Below the pieces are notes generated by a model. That model ran no database searches. It was not told where the DNA came from and saw nothing but the letters and a program-made list of their open reading frames with translations. The position numbers and the translations under genes were made by a program. From Rhodobacterales bacterium (GTDB lineage: Bacteria > Pseudomonadota > Alphaproteobacteria > Rhodobacterales > Rhodobacteraceae), in NCBI GenBank assembly GCA_002746935.1, contig PDRW01000030.1, forward strand, positions 1 to 64,000: a stretch of 64,000 nt of DNA. Reading direction: 5' to 3'. Shown piece after piece: positions 17,994 to 26,369 of this stretch (its first letter is position 1; each line of letters begins with the position of its first letter).

Positions 17994-19163
17994 TCAGAAC
18001 CGGGATTGCCACAGCAGATAGAGCAGCGCGGCGATCAGCAGCAGGACGGTCAACTCGAACGCCCGCGCCATGGCGCCGGCAAATGTCCACTGGCTGGGGG
18101 CGAAGCGGTTCGGTTCCCGGCGCGGCGGTTCCTCGACCGGCTCGCGGCGGACGATCTGCAACCGGTAGTCCGACCAGGGGTCGCCGCGCCGGTAGCGCGG
18201 AACGCCGAAGGCCATGAGCTGTTTCAGCGCCGAGACATAGTGGAACCGCGTGGTCTCGGACATTGGCCTTGCCTGGTTGGCGACCGTCCAGGCGACCATC
18301 TCCGCATAGGGCAGATCGCGCACATGGGTGCCGTCTGCCAGCCGCGCCATCATGTCTGCGGGCAGCCCGTGGGCGGCATTGGCGAAAGCGTCGAGATGGG
18401 CGATGGTCAGTTCGTCAAAGGCAATGTCGCCGTGGTACTCGGTGAACAGCCGCACGATGTGACGCACGGTCTGCGCGGAGTCCGGGTCGAGTTGCAGGGC
18501 GTATTCCTCGAGCAGATCAGCGAGGGTGAACAGCGCATATTCCGTCTCGCTGTCGCGCATGTCGCTCCTGTCATGGCTGACGAGCGCCAGGGCGCTGCTG
18601 GGGAGCGGCCAGTTTTCGTCAATGGCCTCGATCTCGTCCGGGTCGCGGGCCAGATCGTCCGGCTCGTCCGGCGCGGAGGGGGCGCTCCCGTGGTCGTTGC
18701 CGGGGCTGTCCCACCGGGTTTCTTCGGCCTGATCGCCGTATTCGCCGGGGCCGGTGTCGCCGGCAATCCCGCTTTCCTCCGCAGCCGCCGTGTCGGAAGG
18801 GTCCGCCGCCGCGTCCGTGGCGGGGAGGGCGCCGTTGCGCAGATGCTCGAAGGTTTCCAGCAGCCCCTCGAGGCCGCCGGCCTGGTCATAGGCGGCGCGT
18901 TGCTCGGGGGTGAGATGCGAAACGATGTCGTCCACCTCTGCCTGGCGGGCGTATGCCTGTTCCTTTTCCGCAAGTTCGGCCTTTCGCCGCTCCACCTCGC
19001 GCTGCGCCTCCTTCGGGTCCGACGTATGCAGCGAGCCGCGCAGATGGGTCTTGCCATCGAAGAGGTGCTGGATTTCCGGCCTGATCCGGAGATTCAGATG
19101 ATAGACCTTGCCGCGAACCTGCGTTCCGGCGACCTTGGGAAGGTCGTTCCCTTGAACAGCCAT
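17994..19163 (-). CDS. Integrase-like protein without catalytic domain, C-terminal membrane anchor
   Basis: A 389-residue protein whose N-terminus (about 15-70: VYHLNLRIRPEIQHLFDGK, LRGSLHTSDPKEAQREVERRKAEL) resembles the DNA-binding head of tyrosine recombinases of the DUF6538 type. An acidic low-complexity stretch (about 115-180) and a helical core-binding-like region (about 195-335) follow. Where the catalytic domain with R..H-R-Y should begin, the protein instead ends in a hydrophobic helix (about 367-384: AFELTVLLLIAALLYLLW). No catalytic fragment follows in any frame. ATG 19163 with GAAGGTGG upstream is chosen. It may be a degenerate or repurposed integrase, possibly membrane-tethered. 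Function unknown. Confidence 0.65.
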   Translation of the reverse strand: MAVQGNDLPKVAGTQVRGKVYHLNLRIRPEIQHLFDGKTHLRGSLHTSDPKEAQREVERRKAELAEKEQAYARQAEVDDIVSHLTPEQRAAYDQAGGLEGLLETFEHLRNGALPATDAAADPSDTAAAEESGIAGDTGPGEYGDQAEETRWDSPGNDHGSAPSAPDEPDDLARDPDEIEAIDENWPLPSSALALVSHDRSDMRDSETEYALFTLADLLEEYALQLDPDSAQTVRHIVRLFTEYHGDIAFDELTIAHLDAFANAAHGLPADMMARLADGTHVRDLPYAEMVAWTVANQARPMSETTRFHYVSALKQLMAFGVPRYRRGDPWSDYRLQIVRREPVEEPPRREPNRFAPSQWTFAGAMARAFELTVLLLIAALLYLLWQSRF

Positions 19164-19992
19164 TCCAACCACCTTCGATAGGGCCGTGTTACAGGCGTGT
19201 AACACGGATTTTTCCTGCCGCAAAGACGGGTGGCAAGAGGCTGTTTTCCATAGGAAAAAGACTGGTTCCAGCATGGAAACCAGCGATTTTGCCAAGGCGT
19301 CCGCCGCCGCGTGAAGGGGCTGATTCGCCCGCCGTTCGGGCCGTGGCGCGGAAGGTGCGAAAAGCGCCGGGAGAGCCGTCGCGCCGGGCTGGCGGCGGGC
19401 TGGGTCGTGGGCCGGGCAGCGGGCCGGGCAGCGGGCCGGGCGAAGGCGGGGGACCGGGGTTGCCGCGCCCGCGCGGCCCCGCCCGCCGCAGGCGCATGGC
19501 GGTGTCCTTGGGCGCCGGCGCTTCTGGTGCCTCCTGCGCGGCGGGGCGACCGGTGCGGGGAAGGTTCTGCCTGCCGCGCCCGTGCGGCCCTGCCGCACCG
19601 GCCGTGTTGCGCGCTGCTTTTCCGGACCGGGCGCCCCGCGGCCACGGGGGCGCCTGTTGCGTTTGACAAAATACCTGACACAGAGAGCATCACCTGACGC
19701 GCCCAAAATCTCTGATTTCAGGCAGCGCCTGGATGAGTCAGGTTTTTCGCATGACGCTTCAGTCTAGCCGCCGAAGCCGTGGCACGGGAAGGCGGGGGCA
19801 GGCACGGCCGGAAAGGGTTGAAAGGCCGCCGGGAAGCGGGCGGGCGGGATGGGGGCGCTAACAGGACGTTGCGGGCGCGACCGGCGGGCTTGCCGCGCCC
19901 GTTGCCGCCGTTGTCCCCGCCCATGGTTGCGGCCGGCAGGAAGCGGAAGCGGCCGGCCGGGCGCCGCCTCTTCTCCGCGGCCCCGGGGGCGC
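19164..19992. other. GC-rich non-coding stretch upstream of the integrase-like gene
   Basis: 829 bp with no supported gene. It holds a perfect 24-nt palindrome (19184-19207), a small A/T hairpin near 19243-19258 (TTTTCC, AGGAAAA) and simple GC repeats around 19400-19440 (CGGGCCGGGCAGCGG repeated). A TTGACA at 19663-19668 lacks a convincing -10. Open frames on both strands are arginine/proline-rich GC artefacts. Confidence 0.65.
19184..19207 (-). promoter_or_regulatory. Perfect palindrome, candidate operator or leader hairpin
   Basis: CCGTGTTACA (19184-19193) and TGTAACACGG (19198-19207) around GGCG, 20 nt upstream of the integrase-like start. The spacing suggests an operator or leader stem for that gene. 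On the plus strand ATTTTT follows, so it could instead stop transcription entering from the left. Confidence 0.55.
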
Positions 19993-22296
19993 CTATTGCG
20001 CGCCCGGCGCGCAGCTCCTGAGCTGTTTCATCGCGGCGCTGCTGCCGAACAGCGGCAGGCGGGCTTCGAAACCGCCGCTGCTGCTGCGCAGATCGAGGAA
20101 CATGCCCCAGCCGAGGCGTTCCGCTGCCGCCTCGAACGGCCCGAGCGAAAGCCGCCAGGCTTCGCCATCCCAGCTGCCGGTATGGCCACCGGGTGGCGGG
20201 GTGCCGTCGACAGCGGCGGCGAGCACCATGTTCTCGGCCCCTTGGGGGGGCTGCGCCGGGGTCACGCCAACCAGCAGCGCCCCGTCCGGGTCCAGCGAAA
20301 AGACGAGACGGCTGTTTTCCAGCGGTACCGAGACCCGGCAGGCGGTATCGTCCTGTGTCCAGAGCGGGGCAAAGGCCCGGCCGAGCTGGCCGAGCGCGCG
20401 GCACTGGCGCAGAGTGACCGGCTGTTCGCCGCCGAAACCTGCGCTGATGCGCGGGGCGCTGCCGTCGGCGGCCGCGGGGGCGATGTGCAGCGTGGGCCTT
20501 GCCTCCGGGGCCAGCGGACTGGCGCAGGTGAAGTCGCCCTGCCAGGCGGTCCCGGTTCCCCCGGCTCCTGCTCCTGCTCCGCTGATCGCGCATTCGGTGC
20601 CGAGGATGTTGAACAGATAGGCGCGGCGGCTGGTCACCAGGATGGTGCCGAGAAGGGGCGCGTCGGGCTCCGTGGCGGGCGGGTTTGCCGGCGGCAGAAC
20701 CGTGTCGATCCGGCCCGGATTTTCGATCCGCTCGAGATAGGCGAGGCAGGCGGCGAGCGAGGGGGCATAGATGCCGCGCAAGGCAACCGGAACCCGCGCG
20801 CCCTCCGCCGGTTGCGGGCGATCGGGGAACAGCGGCGCTTCAGGGGTGGCGGGGTCTTGCGGGGCGGAAGCCCCGGGCGCGGCGGCCTCTGCCGTGGCTT
20901 CCGTGGCGGTCGCCCCGGTGCCTTGGGAAGGGGCTTCGGGTGGCGCTTCGGGGGTGGCGGTCCCGGGCGCCGGTCCGGACGGGGCTGCGTTCGGGGCTGG
21001 ATCCGGCGCGGGTGCGGGCGCCTCGGACGGGGCGGGGGACGGCCCGTCTGCCGGGTCTGTGCCTGTCTCCGCCGTGCCTGCCTCCGCCGTGCCTGCCTCC
21101 GCCGGTCCTGTCCCTTCCGGTTCTGTGTCCGCCGTGCCCGTCTCCGCCGGTCCTGCCTCTGCCGCCGGGCCGGGGTGCGCGATCGCGGCAAGCCGGTCGG
21201 ACAGCGCCCGCGGGCCGAGGGGGGTGCCGTCCAGCACCAGAACCGGCCAGTGGTCGAGCAGGTTGATTCCCTGCCAGGCCCCGGCCTCGCGATGGGTCTG
21301 CCAGTCGGCAAGGTAGCGCGCTGCCTGGCCACGGTAGAGCGCACAATTGCCGAGCGCCTCCGGGGCGAGCCCGGCGCGTTCGGCGATCCCGCCCAGAAGG
21401 GTTTCGAGCGGCGTGAGATTGCCGGTTCCGGCGGCGTTCAGCGCCTCCACCCCCGCGGCGCTTGCCAGCGCCGCATGGGCGGCCTCATAGCCCTGGCTTC
21501 CGGCGCAGATCGCGGTGAGATTGCCCCAGATCGACCCGCTGTCGCCGGTATAGGTGAACAGATGCACGATCCGCAGCACCCCGGCCTTGGTGGCGCGGGT
21601 CAGGGCCTCGCGGTCGATCCCGGCGTAATCCCCGGCCAGATCGGTCGCCGCATGAACGAAATGCAGCGTATGGGGGGCGGTGTCGTGGCCTTGGACGACC
21701 TGGAATTCCGGCGACATCACCGCCTCCGGGGCGAAACGGATTTTCGCGGCGCGGGCCTCGGCGATTTCGGCGGTCAGCCGGTCGCGGGCCTGCATGAGGG
21801 CGGGATCCTCCGGGGTGAGCGCCAGCGCGGCGGTGTAATCCGCGAGTGCCGCGTCGCGGCGCCCGGCGATCGCCCTCAGCCCGGCGCGCCGGGCGAACAG
21901 CCCCGCGTCATCGGGCCTGAGCGCAAGGGCTGCATCGAGATCGGCAAGCGCGGGGTCCCAGGCGCGCTGGCGCTGATGGATTTCGGCCCGGGCGGTCAGT
22001 GCCTGCACCTGGCCGGGGTCGGCGGCGATCAGTGCGTCAAGGTCGGCCAGCGCCAGCGCGGGGCGTTGCATCTGCACATGCAGCGCGGCGCGTGCGAGGC
22101 GGGGGCCGGCGGCGTTCGGATCGGCCTCGATGGCGGCGCCGAGCGTTTCGAGCGCCGTGGTGAAATCGAGGCGGGCGATGGCGGCCTCCCAGGGGGCGGG
22201 GTCCGGTCCGGCGGCAAGCGGCGCCGCGCCGTGCCCGAAGGCCAGCGCCAGCGCCACAAACTGGCCGAACCGCATGATCTGTTTCAAATCCGGCAT
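19993..22296 (-). CDS. TPR-containing exported protein with low-complexity linker
   Basis: A 767-residue protein of unknown role. A signal-like hydrophobic stretch (about 8-28, RFGQFVALALAFGHGAAPLAAG) is followed by tetratricopeptide-like repeats (about 35-155: ALHVQMQRPALALADLDALIAADPGQ, then ALADLDAALALRPDDAGLFARRAG). A central globular part follows, then an Ala/Pro/Glu/Thr linker (about 380-500, including repeated AGTAE), and a cysteine-containing C-terminal domain. It is probably periplasmic or surface-exposed. The start could also be the internal ATG eight codons later (MRFGQF); neither has a strong ribosome site. Neighbouring genes are decayed and give no functional hint. Confidence 0.65.
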   Translation of the reverse strand: MPDLKQIMRFGQFVALALAFGHGAAPLAAGPDPAPWEAAIARLDFTTALETLGAAIEADPNAAGPRLARAALHVQMQRPALALADLDALIAADPGQVQALTARAEIHQRQRAWDPALADLDAALALRPDDAGLFARRAGLRAIAGRRDAALADYTAALALTPEDPALMQARDRLTAEIAEARAAKIRFAPEAVMSPEFQVVQGHDTAPHTLHFVHAATDLAGDYAGIDREALTRATKAGVLRIVHLFTYTGDSGSIWGNLTAICAGSQGYEAAHAALASAAGVEALNAAGTGNLTPLETLLGGIAERAGLAPEALGNCALYRGQAARYLADWQTHREAGAWQGINLLDHWPVLVLDGTPLGPRALSDRLAAIAHPGPAAEAGPAETGTADTEPEGTGPAEAGTAEAGTAETGTDPADGPSPAPSEAPAPAPDPAPNAAPSGPAPGTATPEAPPEAPSQGTGATATEATAEAAAPGASAPQDPATPEAPLFPDRPQPAEGARVPVALRGIYAPSLAACLAYLERIENPGRIDTVLPPANPPATEPDAPLLGTILVTSRRAYLFNILGTECAISGAGAGAGGTGTAWQGDFTCASPLAPEARPTLHIAPAAADGSAPRISAGFGGEQPVTLRQCRALGQLGRAFAPLWTQDDTACRVSVPLENSRLVFSLDPDGALLVGVTPAQPPQGAENMVLAAAVDGTPPPGGHTGSWDGEAWRLSLGPFEAAAERLGWGMFLDLRSSSGGFEARLPLFGSSAAMKQLRSCAPGAQ

Positions 22297-22471
22297 CCTG
22301 CCAGAGGGCCGCCAACCGCCGCCTTTGTCAACCGCTTCGCGATCACATGGGCTTCACCGGCCAGCCTGCGCCCGGGGGGCGCGCGCGGTGGGGCGCCTTT
22401 TGCCCTGGCTCTTTCGCGGGCCGCGCCGGGGCGGCAAGCCCGCCCGCGACAACGGGCGCCAGGGGGGGGGA

Positions 22472-23010
22472 ATGCCCGGGCGGCTGGTGGCACTGCTGAT
22501 GACGGCAACGGTGATGGGAAACGCGGCGGGCGCCGGGCAGTTGAGCGGTTTCGCGCCCTTCGTACATGACAGCGACAGGCCCGGGGTGGTACGGCTCGAC
22601 GGCGAGATCGACGCAGGCATCCTCCTTGCGTTCAACCGCGCGATGCAGCGCCTTGAAGATATCCGGGTGCTGGAGCTTGCCAGCGGCGGCGGTTCGGCGG
22701 TTGCCGCGCTGCTGCTTGCCCGGGAGCTGCGCGCGGTGGGGCTGAGGGTGTTCATCCCGGCGGGATCGGCCTGTGCCCTGTTGTTTTTCGCCGCTGTCGG
22801 GCGTGACGCAGAGGGGCGGCCTGGGGTCCATGCCATTGCCGTGCCCGGCCACACTCCTGCCGCCGGGCAGACCGGGCAGAGACCGGGCCTGCGCTTTTCG
22901 TGGGGTCCGGCGTGCTGGCGGCGATTCAGGAACGGATGATGGCCTCGGCGCAGGACATGTACCGGTTCGACCGTGCCGGGATGCTGAAGATCGGGCTGAT
23001 CGTGCGGCCC
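22472..23010 (+). pseudogene. Decayed periplasmic ClpP-like (COG3904-type) protein gene
   Basis: From ATG 22472, after a G-rich ribosome site, the frame encodes a signal-like N-terminus and then VVRLDGEIDAGILLAFNRAM, LELASGGGSAVAALLLAREL and AVGLRVFIPAGSACALLFF. This resembles periplasmic proteins of the ClpP/crotonase-like fold that normally read LNSPGGSVxEAL and GxxCASACxLIFxAG. The motif has lost residues, and reading shifts after about 22870 into another frame (GVLAAIQERMMASAQDMYRFDRAG), which continues the family pattern. I read it as a frameshifted pseudogene; family assignment is by pattern only. Confidence 0.55.
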
Positions 23011-23013
23011 GGG

Positions 23014-23442
23014 GCCGGGGGCCGGATGAGCGCCTGCTGGCGGGGCTTGTTGCGCAGGCGAACCTGGAAAGCCGGCTGCCCGCCTGGTCCGGCCCGCCCG
23101 CCGGTGTGACCGGGGGCCAGATCGCCACGGTCGAAGCCCAGCGCGCAGCCCTTGCGGCGGACCCCGAAGACATCGCGGCGCGCGAGGGGCTGGCGGGCTA
23201 TGAGGCGGCGCTGGGGGGGGCGCGGCCGCCCGGCAGTATCAGCAGCATGTCATCACCCTGCGCGGGGCCGGTGCCGGGGTGAGAGACTACACCATGCTGG
23301 TCTATTGCCTCGTGGCCGCGGCGGGGGCATCGTCTCGCGCGAGGCTGAAAACGCTCTGCGCGCGGCGCTGGAACTCGACCGCGCGAGCGGCATTGCGCTG
23401 TATTACCTCGGGTTGATGTATGGCCAGACCAGCCGGGCGGAC
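23014..23442 (+). pseudogene. ccmI (cytochrome c biogenesis) fragment with frameshifts
   Basis: Three successive frames together give the C-terminal TPR half of a CcmI-like protein: GGQIATVEAQRAALAADPED, IAAREGLAGYEAALG; then ARQYQQHVITLRGAGAGVRD, YTMLVYCLVAAA; then SREAENALRAALELDRASGI, ALYYLGLMYGQTSRAD. Intact alphaproteobacterial CcmI has these blocks in this order in one frame. Breaks lie near 23220 and 23330. The N-terminal membrane part and the extreme C-terminus are missing. No other ccm gene is nearby, so this is probably a displaced copy. Confidence 0.65.
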
Positions 23443-23616
23443 AGGAGAACTGCCATGACGGCGTGTCGGTCAGCCTCGGCATGGACGGGTCCGTCAGCCT
23501 CAGCGAAACCGCCGGGGGCGGAGCCAGCGCCCCGGCTTCGCTGCGCTGAAGGGGCCGCCGGGCGGGCCCGCGCGGCCGCCGGCCGCGCGCCACCCGCGCG
23601 CCATCGGGGCAAGGCC

Positions 23617-23647
23617 GCCCGGCTCAGGCTCGGGCTCAGTCTCAGTC
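23617..23647. repeat. 6-bp tandem repeat over the isomerase stop codon
   Basis: On the minus strand the last codons CGA GAC TGA run into GACTGA, GCCCGA, GCCTGA: a 6-bp period starting at the final codons and extending past the stop. Another example of duplication at a gene's 3' end in this window. Confidence 0.6.
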
Positions 23648-24304
23648 TCGGGCGGCGTGCTCGTTCCACAGCGGCCGGTGCTTTGGCTCGTCTTCCTCGA
23701 TGGTCGAGAACCGCCCGATCGGTTTGAGGAAATAATTGTCGGTCAGATCGTCGTTGCACTGGCTGATCTCGGCGCAGAAGGCCGGGCCGGTGCCCGGCTC
23801 GCCCCAGAAGCTGTGCTTCATGCCGCGCGGAATGGTGACGCCGTTGCCGGGCGCGAGCCGGATCGGCTCCGCATAGGGGTCTGCGATCACCCGGCCGTCG
23901 ACCCGCACCGGATCGTCGGCCTCGCTGCCCTCGCGGGTGAAGGCGACCAGCAGATTGCCGCCGCCGCGCACCATGATGTCTTCCATCTTCACCTTGTGCG
24001 AGTGGAAAGGTGTCACCTGGCCTTCGTTCACGAACAGCAGCTTCTCGGCATAGGGCAGGGTGGCGGGGTCACCCTGGACGCCGTTGCGCACGCAAAACAG
24101 GGTGAGGCCCGTGGCGGCGAAATCGCCGAGCCCGAAATCGGTCACGTCCCAGCCGAGCTGGCGGGCGGCGAGAAAGGCGGCAAGCTCCGGTTCGGCGGCG
24201 AAATCCGCCTCGGACCAGCCGGCCCAGTCGGGAAGCCGCCAGCGGTATTCGGCGATCAGGGCTTCGGCGCTGCGGATGGCGGCGTTGATTTCAGAGCGTT
24301 TCAT
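23642..24304 (-). CDS. D-lyxose/D-mannose-family sugar isomerase (cupin)
   Basis: A 220-residue cupin isomerase of the D-lyxose ketol-isomerase family, interconverting an aldose and its 2-ketose with a divalent metal. The metal ligands fit the family: H101 and H103 in TPFHSHKVKMED, E108, and H164 in RGMKHSFWG; the C-terminal GRFSTIEEDE is also typical. Family members act on D-lyxose/D-xylulose, D-mannose/D-fructose or related sugars, so the substrate is open. It is the last gene of the transport operon, 73 bp after the ATPase gene, and links import to the divergent kinase/aldolase genes. Confidence 0.85.
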   Translation of the reverse strand: MKRSEINAAIRSAEALIAEYRWRLPDWAGWSEADFAAEPELAAFLAARQLGWDVTDFGLGDFAATGLTLFCVRNGVQGDPATLPYAEKLLFVNEGQVTPFHSHKVKMEDIMVRGGGNLLVAFTREGSEADDPVRVDGRVIADPYAEPIRLAPGNGVTIPRGMKHSFWGEPGTGPAFCAEISQCNDDLTDNYFLKPIGRFSTIEEDEPKHRPLWNEHAARD

Positions 24305-24377
24305 GGGCAGGGCCTTTCGCGAATGGGGTCAGGGCCGGGGCGCCCCCCCCCCGGTGACGCCCCGGCGGGTTGGCGGC

Positions 24378-25157
24378 TCAGCCGCCGATCATCAGCATCA
24401 CCACCTCGTCATGGGTGGTGTCGCTGATCCGCCGTTCGCCGACCGCGACCCCGCGCCGGAGCACGATGATCCGGTCGGAGACGGCGAAGATGTCGGACAT
24501 GTTGTGGCTGATGAAGATCACCGCCTTGCCCTCGTCCTTCAGCTGCTGGACCAGTTGCAACACCTTGCGCTGCTCCGGTACGCCGAGGGCGGCGGTGGGT
24601 TCGTCCATGATCAGCACCTGGGCGTTCCAGTAGAGCGCCCGTCCGATCGCCACCGCCTGGCGCTGGCCGCCGGAGAAGTTGGAGACCGGCGCATCAAGCC
24701 GCGAGACGTGGAAATCGAGCCGCGCCATGGTCTCGCGCGCCGCCTCCGCCATCGCCTTGCGGTCGAGGATGGGGATGAAGCCGAACCGCCTGGTCATCGG
24801 CTCGCGGCCGAGGAAGATGTTGCCGCCGATGGAGAGGTTGTCGGCCAGCGCGAGATCCTGATAGATCGTCTCGATCCCCTTGTCGCGGGCATCCTGCGGC
24901 GAGGAGAAGGTCATCTCCTGGCCGTTGAGGAAGATCTGCCCCGAGCTTTGCGGATAGACGCCGGAGATCGCCTTGATCACGGTGGTCTTGCCGGCGCCGT
25001 TGTCGCCCGCGAGCGCCACCACTTCACCGGCGCGCACCACCATCGAAAGATCCCTGAGCGCCTGTACGGGGCCGAAATTCTTCGACAGGTTCTTCACCTC
25101 GAGCACCACGTCGCCATGTTTTGCCGGCGGGGCCTTGATGGGAGAAAGATCATTCAC
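24378..25157 (-). CDS. Sugar ABC transporter ATP-binding protein (single cassette)
   Basis: A 259-residue ATPase of the CUT2 (ribose/fructose) type, but with one cassette rather than the tandem RbsA form, like FrcA. Walker A GDNGAGKTT at residues 51-59, signature NFSGGQRQAVAIGRAL, Walker B VLIMDEPTAALG and the switch histidine in FISHNMSDI are intact. It overlaps the permease gene by 8 bp. It energises import through the permease encoded upstream. Confidence 0.9.
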   Translation of the reverse strand: MNDLSPIKAPPAKHGDVVLEVKNLSKNFGPVQALRDLSMVVRAGEVVALAGDNGAGKTTVIKAISGVYPQSSGQIFLNGQEMTFSSPQDARDKGIETIYQDLALADNLSIGGNIFLGREPMTRRFGFIPILDRKAMAEAARETMARLDFHVSRLDAPVSNFSGGQRQAVAIGRALYWNAQVLIMDEPTAALGVPEQRKVLQLVQQLKDEGKAVIFISHNMSDIFAVSDRIIVLRRGVAVGERRISDTTHDEVVMLMIGG

Positions 25158-26214
25158 TTTGGCGTCCTCCGGAAAAGTCGCGCTGGGCCTGATCCATCAG
25201 CACCGAAACGATGATGACCACGCCGACGGAGATGAACTGCCAGAATGGCTCGACATTGACGAAGACGAGGCCGTACTGGATCACCGCGATCACGAAAGCC
25301 CCCGCGACAGTGCCGAGAATGGTGCCCGAACCGCCGAACAGGCTGGCGCCGCCGATGACCACCGCGGCAACCGCGTCGAGCAGCATCGGTTCGCCCGCCT
25401 GGGCCGCCCCGGCGGCAAAACGCGCCGAGTAGAGCACCCCGGAAAGACCGGCGCAGCCCGCCGACAGGATGTAGAGCCGGCCCACATGGCGTTTGATGTT
25501 GATCCCGGCCCGCCGCGCCGCGATCTCGCTGGCGCCGATGGCGTAATTGTGCTGGCCGAAGCGGGTCTGGCTCAGGATGTAATGCATCGTCAGCACGAAC
25601 AGCGCGGTGATCAGCACTATGATTGGCACGCCGGCGATCTTGCCGTTGCCGATGGCGGCGAACACCGGGTTGCCGCGCACGGGCACCGTGGTGCCCCCCG
25701 CCAGCAGGAAGGCGGTGCCGCGGGCAACGCCGAACATGCCCAGCGTGCCGATGAAGGGCGGCACCTTGAGGCGGGCGACCAGCAGGCCGTTGATGGTGCC
25801 GGGAATGGTCGCGACCGCGATCGCCACCAGCGCCCCGAAGACGATGGCAAAGCCCGGCCCCATCACCGGGGTGGCCCAGTTGATGGTATGTGCCGCCACG
25901 ACCGCCGCCAGCCCCATGATGAAGCCGAGCGAAAGGTCGATCCCGCCGGAAATGATCACGAAGGTCTGCCCGGTGGCCAGCAGCAGCGGCGCGACGGCGA
26001 AGATCGCGATCGACTGCACGTTGTAGGGGTTGAACATGAAGGTGCCGTTGAAGGCGATCCGGGCCCAGATTTCGAACATCACCACGAGGAAGATGAGAAA
26101 CAGCCAGGCCCTCAGCGAGGCGACGCGTTGCAATAATGTCAGTGCCTGGTCGGCGTGATCCGCCGGCGGCGACACCGCCGATCTGGGCACTTCTCTTGTG
26201 TTCTGGTCTGTCAT
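25150..26214 (-). CDS. Sugar ABC transporter permease (CUT2 type)
   Basis: A 354-residue membrane protein with about ten hydrophobic segments, from LRAWLFLIFLVVMFEIWARI to FWQFISVGVVIIVSVLMDQA. It contains the RbsC/FrcC-type patterns ISGGIDLSLGFIMGLAAVVA and FGGSGTILGTVAGAFVIAVI. ATG 26214 is taken as start; a GTG at 26238 in the same frame adds eight residues and cannot be excluded, as neither has a strong ribosome site. The binding-protein gene upstream is separated by 155 bp with two hairpins. Confidence 0.88.
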   Translation of the reverse strand: MTDQNTREVPRSAVSPPADHADQALTLLQRVASLRAWLFLIFLVVMFEIWARIAFNGTFMFNPYNVQSIAIFAVAPLLLATGQTFVIISGGIDLSLGFIMGLAAVVAAHTINWATPVMGPGFAIVFGALVAIAVATIPGTINGLLVARLKVPPFIGTLGMFGVARGTAFLLAGGTTVPVRGNPVFAAIGNGKIAGVPIIVLITALFVLTMHYILSQTRFGQHNYAIGASEIAARRAGINIKRHVGRLYILSAGCAGLSGVLYSARFAAGAAQAGEPMLLDAVAAVVIGGASLFGGSGTILGTVAGAFVIAVIQYGLVFVNVEPFWQFISVGVVIIVSVLMDQAQRDFSGGRQSE

Positions 26215-26294
26215 TGGGCTCGGGTTCCGGTCTGCCACCCCCGCGGAGCCGTCCCCGGTCCCGCAGGTTCAGGAAAGGATTGAGAAACGGGAGA

Positions 26295-26354
26295 CGGCCC
26301 GTCGGTCACGGGCCGCCGCCCGGGGAAGAGAGGCCCGCCCCGGTGAGGGCGGGC
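26295..26354 (-). promoter_or_regulatory. Two hairpins between the sugar-binding-protein and permease genes
   Basis: CGGCCCGT (26295-26302) pairs with ACGGGCCG (26308-26315), and GCCCGCCC (26333-26340) with GGGCGGGC (26347-26354). The second lies 15 nt past the binding-protein stop. Such stems usually allow more binding protein than permease to be made; that role is inferred. Confidence 0.6.
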
Positions 26355-26369
26355 ACGCGCAGGTTCCGG

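Noticed and set aside
19396-19445. Possible CRISPR-like array (CGGGCCGGGCAG repeats)
   Set aside because: Units are contiguous, short and without spacers; this is a simple GC repeat.
19289-19697. Overlapping plus-strand frames of about 128 codons
   Set aside because: Arginine/alanine/proline-rich, no ribosome site, composed of simple GC repeats.
19849-22569. 906-codon open frame on the plus strand
   Set aside because: Covers the complement of the TPR protein gene. It is Gly/Arg-rich with no domain, whereas the minus frame has a signal peptide and TPR units.
23443-23641. Possible continuation of ccmI or a small gene
   Set aside because: A GVSVSLGMDGSVSLSE stretch can be read, but it matches nothing recognisable, and short direct repeats (GTCAGCCTC) explain it.
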